From: Candidatus Thiodiazotropha sp. 'RUGA'
GTDB taxonomy: Bacteria > Pseudomonadota > Gammaproteobacteria > Chromatiales > Chromatiaceae
Direction of reading: 5' to 3'
DNA: 64,000 nt
NCBI GenBank assembly: GCA_016842065.1
Contig: JAEPDS010000008.1
Coordinates: forward strand, 1 to 64,000
Part shown: piece after piece, positions 1-7,648 of the stretch
Layout of the letters: each line of letters opens with the position of its first letter
How positions within the stretch are numbered: the first letter of the stretch is position 1
Notes under the pieces: model-generated
Databases searched by the model: none
The model's input: only the letters and a program-made list of their open reading frames with translations
What the model was told of the DNA's origin: nothing
Made by a program: the position numbers and the translations under genes

Positions 1-56
1 GATCAACAGCTGCCGGGTCTCTCTATCTGGCTCAACACTCAGGTACAGGCCGGCCG

Positions 57-653
57 ATGCCTAATACTGCGCTGCTCGACCAATTGATGACCGCACTGCG
101 CTGTCTGCCGGGTGTTGGGGCTAAAACTGCCCAGCGCATGGCCTACCATCTGCTGGAGCGGGACAGGGAAGGTGGCCGGGTGCTCTCCCGGATGCTGTCT
201 GAGGCGATGGAGCGAATCGGTCACTGCCGCCAATGCAGAACCCTGAGCGAGCAGGAGCTGTGTCAGCTCTGTGCCAATCCGAGGCGGGATCAGAGTCTGC
301 TCTGCATCGTTGAGAATCCCGCCGACCAGGCGATCATCGAACAGGCGGCAGACTATCAAGGTGGCTATTTTGTCCTCGGTGGTCATCTCTCGCCACTGGA
401 TGGGATCGGTCCGAAAGAGATCGGTCTGGATCTGTTGCAAGAGCGATTTGCCAGCGGCGGTGTCAAAGAGGTTATTCTGGCAACCAATCCCACGGTCGAG
501 GGTGAGGCAACGGCACAATACATCCACGACATGGCGCAACAGTTCGGCATTCGCACAACCCGTATCGCCCAGGGAGTACCCATGGGAGGCGAGTTGGAAT
601 ATGTGGATGGTGCAACCCTGGCCCACGCCATACGCGGGCGATCGGAATTTTGA
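57..653 (+). CDS. recR: Recombination mediator protein RecR
   Basis: RecR works with RecO and RecF to load RecA on gapped DNA. The 198-residue protein has the family length. It carries the N-terminal helix-hairpin-helix ([16 protein letters not shown], about residues 13-28), a four-cysteine zinc finger (about residues 57-72, [16 protein letters not shown]) and a C-terminal Toprim domain ([15 protein letters not shown], then [16 protein letters not shown]). The ATG lies where the family normally starts. In many relatives ybaB precedes recR, but the 56 bases upstream do not read as a YbaB C-terminus. Two short open frames run in from the window edge (stops at 62-64 and 85-87) and I cannot assign either. 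A HIT-family gene follows after 9 bases, so the two are probably co-transcribed. Confidence 0.97.
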   Translation: MPNTALLDQLMTALRCLPGVGAKTAQRMAYHLLERDREGGRVLSRMLSEAMERIGHCRQCRTLSEQELCQLCANPRRDQSLLCIVENPADQAIIEQAADYQGGYFVLGGHLSPLDGIGPKEIGLDLLQERFASGGVKEVILATNPTVEGEATAQYIHDMAQQFGIRTTRIAQGVPMGGELEYVDGATLAHAIRGRSEF

Positions 654-662
654 GGAGATACC

Positions 663-1007
663 ATGAGTGACTGCTTGTTCTGTAAATTTGTCAGCGGTGA
701 AATACCGGTCGAGGCCGTCTATGAGGACGATGATGTACTGGCCTTCAGGGATATCAATCCACAGGCTCCCTGTCATGTGCTGATCATTCCGAAAAAGCAC
801 ATTTCCACACTCAATGATCTGTCCGGGGAAGATGCCGAACTGATGGGAAAACTCTATCTGGCGGCGGCCAAAGTGGCCAAGCAGGAGGGTATCGATGAGG
901 CGGGATATCGTACGGTGATGAACTGTAACGAACAGGCCGGTCAGACCGTTTTTCATATCCACCTGCACCTTCTAGGTGGACGGCGCATGAACTGGCCACC
1001 GGGTTGA
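663..1007 (+). CDS. hinT: HIT-family purine nucleoside phosphoramidase (HinT-like)
   Basis: This 114-residue protein belongs to the histidine-triad hydrolases that cleave adenosine phosphoramidates and acyl-adenylates in the cytoplasm. The start CLFCKFVSGEIP, the central FRDINPQAPCHVLIIPKKH and the catalytic triad HIHLHLLGG near residue 97 are all present. The protein ends in the MNWPPG tail common in proteobacterial HinT, so it looks complete. It starts 9 bases after recR. The exact substrate cannot be told from sequence. Confidence 0.94.
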   Translation: MSDCLFCKFVSGEIPVEAVYEDDDVLAFRDINPQAPCHVLIIPKKHISTLNDLSGEDAELMGKLYLAAAKVAKQEGIDEAGYRTVMNCNEQAGQTVFHIHLHLLGGRRMNWPPG

Positions 1008-1037
1008 TCCAGCTGACCTGAGCCTGTTGCCAATCCA

Positions 1038-3962
1038 GTGAACACCAAGTCTGAATCCAGTTACCGGCTGTCGATTGACGGTATGTCGTGTCAGCACTGT
1101 GTGGCGTCCGTGGAGAAGGCGGTCACTGCCCTGCCCGGAGTGAGCCGGGTGGCTGTTGATCTGCAAGGGGCGTCTGCAGAGGTCACCGGTGGGAATCTGG
1201 ATGAGGTCCTGTCAGCGGTCAGAGAGGCGGGCTATGACGCGGAACTGATCAGAGAAGATGTTGCATCGATCCCGGTCTCTCTGCCTGTGCTGCAACCCGC
1301 TCCCACCGCACCGCGTCCGGTGGTAAAGATCGAAGGAGGCTATCAACTGGCTGTGCAGGATATGACCTGTGCCAGCTGCGTTGCAGCGGTAGAACGGGCA
1401 ATCAATGCGGTGCCCGGTGTCACTCAGGCGGCCGTCAATCTGGTGGAGAAACGGGCGCAGGTTGTTGGAGGCTCACCCGAGGCGGTGGCTCAGGCGGTGA
1501 TCGATCAGGGCTATGGCGCCTATCTAGTCGAGTCCCAGGCGCAGAGCAATCAGTTGCAGCTTCTTTTTAACGATCAGGCGCTGGATCAGGCCACTCAGCA
1601 AGAAGCGCTTGAGCGACTGTTTACCCGGCTGGACCCCCAGGCAAGCTTTGAACTGAAAGCGTCGCTGTGGCATCTGCAAACCTCGCTGCACCCTGCGGAT
1701 CTGCTGATCGAACTGGAGCAACAGGGTTACCCGGCCCGCTTCAAAGAGCGCTATAACGATCCCTATGCCGAGGAGGCCGCGGCCGCTGCCAAAGAGATCA
1801 GACGTTCCTGGCAGAGAGCCGCGTTGGCCGGGGTTGTCGGCGTCGGTCTTATGGCGGCCGAAATGACAGGTAATACGCCGCTGGTGACAGCACCCGGTGG
1901 ACAGAGCTACTGGCTGGCGGTTGCCATCATCTGTCTCCTGGTGATGCGTTTCAGTGGTGCACACTACTATCTCGGTGCGTTGAAACAGCTGAAACACCGC
2001 AGCGCCAACATGGACACCCTGATCGCATTGGGAACAGGCAGCGCCTGGCTCTCCTCGCTGGTTATCGTATTGCAACCTGAAGGCATGATCCTGCAAGGGG
2101 AGAAACTCTACTTCGATGCCTCGGTACTGATACTGGCTTTCCTGCAACTCGGACATGGTCTGGAGACCCGGGCCAAACGCACCACCAGTGAAGCGGTGGG
2201 CAGCCTGGTTGGATTGGCGCCGAAGCAGGCTGACGTGGTGCGTGATCGGGGTTCGGCCTCCATTCCGGTCTCCCTGTTGTCGATCGGCGACCTGATCCAG
2301 CTGCGCCCGGGAGATCGTATTCCGATTGACGGTGAGGTGGTCGAGGGGGTTTCAAGCGTCGACGAGGCGATGCTCACCGGTGAGTCGCTACCGCAAAAGA
2401 AACAGGCGGGGGATCCGCTGATTGGCGGCAGTGTCAACCGTTCCGGCCAACTGCGCTTCAAAGTCACCCGCTTGGGAGAGGAGACCACCCTGGCCCATAT
2501 CATCGCCATGGTACGCCAGGCTCAGATGAGTAAACCTGAGATCGGCCGTCTGGTGGACAAAGTCTCGGCGGTCTTTGTGCCGGTGGTGGTTCTGATCGCC
2601 GTTGCGGCTTTTATCGTCTGGCTGTTGGTGGGCCCGACGCCACCTCTCTCCTACGCACTGACCGCCGGCATCGCAGTCCTGGTGATCGCCTGTCCCTGTG
2701 CCCTGGGACTGGCTACCCCGATTGCGATTATGGTTGGCACCAGCCGTGCCGCCCAGATGAACGTGCTGATTCGCAACAGTGACGGTCTGCAATCCGCCAG
2801 CAGACTGACCCATCTGGTGGTGGATAAAACCGGCACCCTGACTCAGGGCGCGCCGAAAGTCACCGAGGTCTATGCGGAAAATCTGCCGCAAGGGGAGATG
2901 CTGGCCCTGGCCGGTGCAGTTGAGGCGGTCTCGTCCCATCCGCTGGCGGAGGCGATTCTCGATCACCTCGGGCAGCAGGGTATCGAGATAGCGGCGGTAA
3001 CCGATTTCCACAACCATGAGGGTCTGGGCGTTGAGGGTCGGGTTGACGGGAAACTGGTCCAATTGGGGGGTAGTCAGTATCTGAAACAGTTGAAGATCAC
3101 CCCTTCAGAGCCGTTTCAGCATGCGGCGAATCAGCAGTCTGCCGAGGCGGGAAGTCTGGTCTGGGTGGTTGTGGAAGGTCAGCTGAGTGGCTTGCTGGTG
3201 CTGAGGGATCCCCTGCGAAATGACTCCGCTGGTGCAGTGAAATCTCTTCAGGATCAAGGTGTTGAGGTGATTATCTGTAGCGGTGACAATCACCGTGCCG
3301 TAGAGGCGGTTGCTGAGAGTCTTGGCATAAATCAGGCACACAGTGAACTGCTGCCGGAGCAGAAACTGGAGGTAGTGAAGTCGCTTCAGCAACGGGGAAA
3401 TCGTGTCGGCATGGTTGGAGACGGGGTGAACGACGCACCGGCCCTGGCGCAGGCCGATACCGGATTTGCCATCGGCAGTGGCACCGATGTGGCGATCGAG
3501 CATGCGGATATCACCCTGGTTGGGGATTCACTGCGGAATGTCAGTACCGCAATCGGCATTTCCAGAGCAACCATCCGGAATATCAAGCAGAATCTTTTCG
3601 GTGCTTTTGTCTATAATATGATAGGTATACCTATGGCAGCCGGGTTGCTTTACCCTGTAACGGGCTGGCTGCTGCCACCCATGTTTGCCAGTGTGGCAAT
3701 GGCAATGTCGTCAGTCACTGTGGTGGTAAATGCCAATCGATTGAGATTTTATGGTCCAATGACAACAACCCTCAAAGTAACCGGTATGACCTGTCCCCAC
3801 TGTGTCAACAATGTGCAGAAAGCACTATTGGGCGTGCCTGGTGTGGATGGCGCTGAGGTTGCCTTGGAAGAGGGTACTGCGGTTGTCCATGGCTCTGCAC
3901 AGGCGACAAGCCTGGTCCAGGCTGTTGTTGATGCCGGGTATGCTGCAGAGACTGAGGCCTAA
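1038..3962 (+). CDS. copA: P1B-type copper-exporting ATPase with N- and C-terminal HMA domains
   Basis: A 974-residue heavy-metal pump that would export Cu(I) across the inner membrane. Two N-terminal metal-binding domains carry GMSCQHC (C18, C21) and DMTCASC (C111, C114). They are followed by a third HMA-like stretch (about 175-245) without CxxC. The catalytic core has TGES, the intramembrane CPC (552-554), the phosphorylation motif DKTGT (596-600), SSHPLAEA and GDGVNDAP. After the last membrane helices comes another HMA domain, from about residue 908, with GMTCPHC (C919, C922). That is unusual, because CopA normally ends after its last helices. The start is GTG without a strong ribosome-binding site, and the first in-frame ATG lies inside the first HMA motif. 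Copper is inferred from CPC plus CxxC domains; silver is possible. Confidence 0.95.
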   Translation: MNTKSESSYRLSIDGMSCQHCVASVEKAVTALPGVSRVAVDLQGASAEVTGGNLDEVLSAVREAGYDAELIREDVASIPVSLPVLQPAPTAPRPVVKIEGGYQLAVQDMTCASCVAAVERAINAVPGVTQAAVNLVEKRAQVVGGSPEAVAQAVIDQGYGAYLVESQAQSNQLQLLFNDQALDQATQQEALERLFTRLDPQASFELKASLWHLQTSLHPADLLIELEQQGYPARFKERYNDPYAEEAAAAAKEIRRSWQRAALAGVVGVGLMAAEMTGNTPLVTAPGGQSYWLAVAIICLLVMRFSGAHYYLGALKQLKHRSANMDTLIALGTGSAWLSSLVIVLQPEGMILQGEKLYFDASVLILAFLQLGHGLETRAKRTTSEAVGSLVGLAPKQADVVRDRGSASIPVSLLSIGDLIQLRPGDRIPIDGEVVEGVSSVDEAMLTGESLPQKKQAGDPLIGGSVNRSGQLRFKVTRLGEETTLAHIIAMVRQAQMSKPEIGRLVDKVSAVFVPVVVLIAVAAFIVWLLVGPTPPLSYALTAGIAVLVIACPCALGLATPIAIMVGTSRAAQMNVLIRNSDGLQSASRLTHLVVDKTGTLTQGAPKVTEVYAENLPQGEMLALAGAVEAVSSHPLAEAILDHLGQQGIEIAAVTDFHNHEGLGVEGRVDGKLVQLGGSQYLKQLKITPSEPFQHAANQQSAEAGSLVWVVVEGQLSGLLVLRDPLRNDSAGAVKSLQDQGVEVIICSGDNHRAVEAVAESLGINQAHSELLPEQKLEVVKSLQQRGNRVGMVGDGVNDAPALAQADTGFAIGSGTDVAIEHADITLVGDSLRNVSTAIGISRATIRNIKQNLFGAFVYNMIGIPMAAGLLYPVTGWLLPPMFASVAMAMSSVTVVVNANRLRFYGPMTTTLKVTGMTCPHCVNNVQKALLGVPGVDGAEVALEEGTAVVHGSAQATSLVQAVVDAGYAAETEA

Positions 3963-3980
3963 GGTCTGTGGAATGATCTG

Positions 3981-4295
3981 ATGCAAGTCTCCAACTCACC
4001 ACTTGCCCTGCCGAACCTAGCGGTCTCTCTGGAGCAACAGAGAAATGCCGCGACCCATCTGGTTCAGGCTTTGCCATTGGCGTCGCAGGTTGGACACAGC
4101 GACGCGACCCTGCGCAGTGTGGAGAGTATCAAGCAGGCAGAACAGTTACTGCAACGGCGTCAGTCAGAGCAGCAACTTACCCAGATGCGAGATGATCCGC
4201 AGCGTCAGAAGGCGGTATCGAGCTACCAATCAGTACAAACAGGTCAGGAAAGGGATTATGTGAGTGAGGTGCTGGGCATCGATGTCTATGCTTAA
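3981..4295 (+). CDS. Hypothetical protein (104 aa)
   Basis: I do not recognise this protein. It has no signal peptide or membrane segment. The middle is Gln- and Glu-rich and probably helical (about residues 45-75), and the C-terminus AVSSYQSVQTGQERDYVSEV then LGIDVYA looks like a conserved tail. It begins 18 bases after copA on the same strand, so it may share that transcript. No cysteines or metal motifs tie it to copper. Codon use resembles its neighbours. It is convergent with the next gene, with a hairpin between them. Confidence 0.6.
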   Translation: MQVSNSPLALPNLAVSLEQQRNAATHLVQALPLASQVGHSDATLRSVESIKQAEQLLQRRQSEQQLTQMRDDPQRQKAVSSYQSVQTGQERDYVSEVLGIDVYA

Positions 4296-4311
4296 ACCTT
4301 CACGACTGAAC

Positions 4312-4339
4312 TGACCAGGACATCCCTGTCGCCTGGTCA
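4312..4339. terminator. Hairpin between convergent genes
   Basis: An 8-bp perfect inverted repeat, TGACCAGG / CCTGGTCA, with a 12-base loop lies between two convergent genes. No T-run follows on either strand, so it is only a possible bidirectional terminator. Confidence 0.35.
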
Positions 4340-4353
4340 AGCCACATCAGAGT

Positions 4354-5130
4354 TCAAGTCGTTGCCGGTTGCATGGTCTCACGAATCTTGTCGTGGGCCA
4401 GTATCTTGGTGTCACTGCGGATCAAGTGTTCAATGATGTGTTCACCCCGCATCGCACGAGGATTGATACCGGTCTCCTTCAATATTTCATAACTCTCGAA
4501 AAAACGCTTCCAGGTTATCTTTCTTACCTGCAGTTTTGCGCGAATCTCCGGGTTGTTGGTTTCCAGGAAAAGACGGTCAATCTGTTTCCATTCCTGGTAA
4601 CGATCCGGGTGATCCATACCCAACTTGTTGAGCCGTGACTGGCACTCCTCATGGGTCAGTCCGGAGACCAGTTTACCTTCCATGAACAGCAGTCCCTGTC
4701 TTACCGTTGTGGTAGGGGGACGGTCGTTCCACTCCGCCACTTTTGCCGGATCACTGAAGATTTCACGTATCACATAGTGTGCCATGGTCTGGTTCATTTT
4801 GAACGAGTAGGGAATGTTGAAGTGTTTTAGAATGTCGACCTGTCGGCCATCGGGAGGGGAGAACAGACCCAGAATGTTCATTGCCTGACCTTTGCTGAGT
4901 TCCCGGTTCAAGCGGATATCCTTTTCTGCCAATTCGTTGAGCATGACTTCGGTTGCCGGTTCATTCTGCCAGGCTTCACCAGACTCAGCCGGCAGGCTTA
5001 AAGCGGTTTCAATCTGTTCCTGAAGTTCATCAACGTTGACCTGTTTAGCGTCAGCTTTGGATTGGCTCTTTTTAAACAGCAACAGCAGAGCACCAATCAT
5101 CATTACAGCAAATAAGCTAGCTATCTCCAT
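4354..5130 (-). CDS. Membrane-anchored hypothetical protein (258 aa)
   Basis: Function not recognised. The N-terminus has one hydrophobic segment (about residues 4-19, SLFAVMMIGALLLLF) followed by KKSQSK, which predicts a single inner-membrane anchor with the rest in the cytoplasm. The remainder is charged and soluble, with no catalytic motif that I can identify. A GGGAG ribosome-binding site lies 7 bases before the ATG, which supports the start. It is transcribed alone toward the copA operon. The 550 bases upstream hold a mobile-like repeat. Confidence 0.7.
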   Translation of the reverse strand: MEIASLFAVMMIGALLLLFKKSQSKADAKQVNVDELQEQIETALSLPAESGEAWQNEPATEVMLNELAEKDIRLNRELSKGQAMNILGLFSPPDGRQVDILKHFNIPYSFKMNQTMAHYVIREIFSDPAKVAEWNDRPPTTTVRQGLLFMEGKLVSGLTHEECQSRLNKLGMDHPDRYQEWKQIDRLFLETNNPEIRAKLQVRKITWKRFFESYEILKETGINPRAMRGEHIIEHLIRSDTKILAHDKIRETMQPATT

Positions 5131-5680
5131 GGGTTAACTCCCGAGGTTATTGATTATTGAGAGTTGAGTATAAGCAGATTGACTGGCGCTATTGTGAGAA
5201 CTGAGGCGCACAATGTATAGTGATTGTCAATAGATGAACAAAATGATTATTCAGATTCTTGAGCTTTTTTTCGGCATATAATCTTGGAAGTGTGAGCTGT
5301 ATCAAATTTAAGGTTGTGGTCGTTTAACCTGGATTGCTTTTTTAACGGTTTGAGTTGGATTGAGTGAGGGTAGGTCACTCTGCGGATCTGTTACAGATTT
5401 TTATTCGGGTCAGTCGGAACGGTGCTACTTAAGTGTTATTTGGTGGGGCATGGCCCCACCCTACACCATGAATTCAACAGTAGGGTGGGGCCATGCCCCA
5501 CCAAAACCCGTTGATAAAACGAGACGCAATGAGTTTTAGTTCTTAAGTAAGCACTATTTCGGATCAGTCGGGTTGCTGACAACACTAGCTGATCCGTGTA
5601 ACGGCAGATTATAGTATCGGGATGGTCAGGGAGCGTTGATGAAAGGTTGTTGGATGAAATTGGTAATGGATTTTTAAGCG
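5131..5680. other. Intergenic region with palindromic element
   Basis: This region separates a divergent pair (the membrane protein on minus, the histidine kinase on plus). It must hold both promoters, but no convincing -35/-10 pair stands out. Positions 5417-5560 are copy 1 of the palindromic element described separately. The rest is A+T-rich with no supported gene. Confidence 0.6.
5417..5560. mobile_element. MITE-like palindromic element, copy 1
   Basis: A 144-bp unit with imperfect terminal inverted repeats (left GAACGGTGCTACTTAAG; right, reverse-complemented, GAAATAGTGCTTACTTAAG). In the centre a perfect 25-bp inverted repeat (5439-5463 and 5481-5505) is built on GGTGGGGCATGGCCCCACC. The element is flanked by a 10-bp direct repeat with one mismatch, GGGTCAGTCG (5407-5416) and GGATCAGTCG (5561-5570), as expected of a target-site duplication. 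The same core and right half (GATAAAACGAG, GCAATGAGTTTTA) recur at 60005-60105 and, decayed, at 9391-9466. It has no coding capacity, so movement would need a transposase encoded elsewhere. Confidence 0.7.
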
Positions 5681-7648
5681 ATGGGAACAAGGTCGAGTCG
5701 TCTGTTTCTTTTGATCTCCCTTTTCATATTGGTCACGGACAGTTTCTTTGTCTGGTTGAACTATATCTCATCACGGGATGCCATGTATGAAAGCCTGCAG
5801 GACGAGTTGTCCGAGGCGGGCAGTGCTTTTAATATTTCATTGGACAGCAACATGGATATGCTGGTGCAGACGGCCCTGTTTGTCGCCAGTGATAAACGGG
5901 TGCAGGATCTGTTTCTCGCTGGTAAGCGGAGTGTTGAATCAGAAGGCGGTGGTGCGGGTGGCGAGGACTCTGAGCAGATCCGTCAGCAGTTGTATGAATT
6001 GCTTGAGCCCGGTTGGAGCGAGATGAGAAAGCAGTTCAATGTGAGACAGTTGCATTTTCATCTGGCGCCTGGCGCGCTCTCCTTTTTAAGAGTGCATCAA
6101 CGGGAAAAGTATGGCGATCGTCTGGATGAAATACGTCACACGGTGGTGGATGCGAACCAACTACAACGTACCACAAGAGGCTTTGAGATCGGCCGGCCCT
6201 ATGCCGGCATACGCGGAGTAAGTCCTGTCTACGCAAATCATGAGGGTGTGCGACTTCACGTAGGCGCAGTTGAAGCGGGCATGTCGTTTTCACAAATATT
6301 GGATCTGCTGATACGTCATACCCATTTCAGCTATGCGGTGTTGATCAAGCAACAGGAGTTACAACATCGTGTCTGGTCCGAATCCCTGAAGCAACTCTAT
6401 GCAGGACGTCCACCGGTGGCCGGTTTCTATATTGAAGCCAGTAGCGACGATGAAAAGTCAGCTCAGTTATTGTCTGATCAAACGTTGCACCGAATTCTGT
6501 TCGATGAAAGCGAGATCTATATTCAGAATGGGGCAGAGCCATTGGCGATGATTGCACTGCCTTTTTATGACTATCAGGGTCGGCAGGATCCCGCGAGAGA
6601 GCCTGTCGGGCATATCCTGATGTGGCGTGATGCATCGACTCTCATCGCGAATTTCAATAACAGTTTTAATAACAACATACTATTTGCGGTTGCCGTATTT
6701 GTGTTACTTGAGCTGATTCTCTATCTGGGAATGCGCAGGGTGACTCAAAAACTCGAGAGCGAGGTGAGATTTCAGACAGGCCAGCTGTCTGAGACCAATA
6801 CCAAACTCGCACATCGAAATACTGCGTTAATCCACTCTCTGTATGAATTGAAAGCGACCCAGAAGCAACTGATAGAGTCTGAAAAGATGGCTTCACTGGC
6901 AGGTCTGGTTGCCGGTGTGGCTCACGAGATCAATACCCCCGTCGGCACCAGTATAACGGCAGCCTCCCATCTCAAAGACCAGGTAGTGAAGACCCGGCAA
7001 CACTTCGAGCGGGATGAGATGACGCGTACCGAGCTGGATGGTTTCTTCAATAGTTCGCAGAAGGCCTGTGAAATTCTGTTATCAAATCTGCAAAGATCCG
7101 GTGATCTGGTAAAGAGTTTTAAACGGGTGGCGGTGGATCAAAGCAGTTTGAAGCGTCGGCTCTTCGATATGTGTGATTATCTTCAGGAGATCAAACAGAG
7201 TCTACAACCCAGACTCAAGAACAGACGGCATCAACTGGAGGTCGAATGTGCGTCGCCAATTGAGCTCAACACCTGTCCAGGCGTGTTGTCCCAGGTCATC
7301 ACAAATCTGGTTTTGAACTCCATGATCCATGGGTTTGGAGATGATCCGGATCAAACGGGAATGATGCGTATTGAGGTAACATCTGTCGGCGATTCCAATG
7401 TGAGGCTGGTCTACACGGATGATGGGGCCGGAATCCCGGAACACCAACTCGATAAGATATTCGAGCCGTTCTATACCACCAACAGGGAAGCCGGTGGCTC
7501 GGGCCTGGGTTTGCATTTGGTGTATAATTCAGTAACGACTCATTTGGGTGGCACAATACAGGTTGATTCCAATCCTCATGCCGGGGTGCGGTTCATCATC
7601 GAGTTTCCCAGAGTTTTCAGTCACCATGAGGACAAGGATGATCAGTAA
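5681..7648 (+). CDS. Membrane sensor histidine kinase with periplasmic dCache-like domain
   Basis: A 655-residue sensor kinase. TM1 spans about residues 8-28. The periplasmic region (about 29-330) contains a dCache_3-like stretch (FLRVHQREKYGDRLDEIR, then GFEIGRPYAGIRGVSPVY and HVGAVEAG). TM2 is at about 332-351, followed by a coiled coil. The HisKA box has phospho-acceptor H415 in AGVAHEINTP. The ATPase domain shows the N box (VITNLVLNSMIHG), the G1 box DDGAGIP, the F box IFEPFYTT and the G2 box GSGLGLHL. The ligand is unknown. The next gene, an HD-GYP response regulator, starts inside its last 23 bases, so they are translationally coupled and almost certainly a cognate pair. Confidence 0.95.
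   Translation: MGTRSSRLFLLISLFILVTDSFFVWLNYISSRDAMYESLQDELSEAGSAFNISLDSNMDMLVQTALFVASDKRVQDLFLAGKRSVESEGGGAGGEDSEQIRQQLYELLEPGWSEMRKQFNVRQLHFHLAPGALSFLRVHQREKYGDRLDEIRHTVVDANQLQRTTRGFEIGRPYAGIRGVSPVYANHEGVRLHVGAVEAGMSFSQILDLLIRHTHFSYAVLIKQQELQHRVWSESLKQLYAGRPPVAGFYIEASSDDEKSAQLLSDQTLHRILFDESEIYIQNGAEPLAMIALPFYDYQGRQDPAREPVGHILMWRDASTLIANFNNSFNNNILFAVAVFVLLELILYLGMRRVTQKLESEVRFQTGQLSETNTKLAHRNTALIHSLYELKATQKQLIESEKMASLAGLVAGVAHEINTPVGTSITAASHLKDQVVKTRQHFERDEMTRTELDGFFNSSQKACEILLSNLQRSGDLVKSFKRVAVDQSSLKRRLFDMCDYLQEIKQSLQPRLKNRRHQLEVECASPIELNTCPGVLSQVITNLVLNSMIHGFGDDPDQTGMMRIEVTSVGDSNVRLVYTDDGAGIPEHQLDKIFEPFYTTNREAGGSGLGLHLVYNSVTTHLGGTIQVDSNPHAGVRFIIEFPRVFSHHEDKDDQ

Noticed and set aside
39..968. 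309-codon open frame on the minus strand
   Set aside because: It lies opposite recR and hinT, both well supported, and its translation shows no family features.
5436..5690. 84-codon minus-strand frame inside palindromic element copy 1
   Set aside because: It reads through the inverted repeat, ends in repeat-derived residues, and is absent from the other copies.
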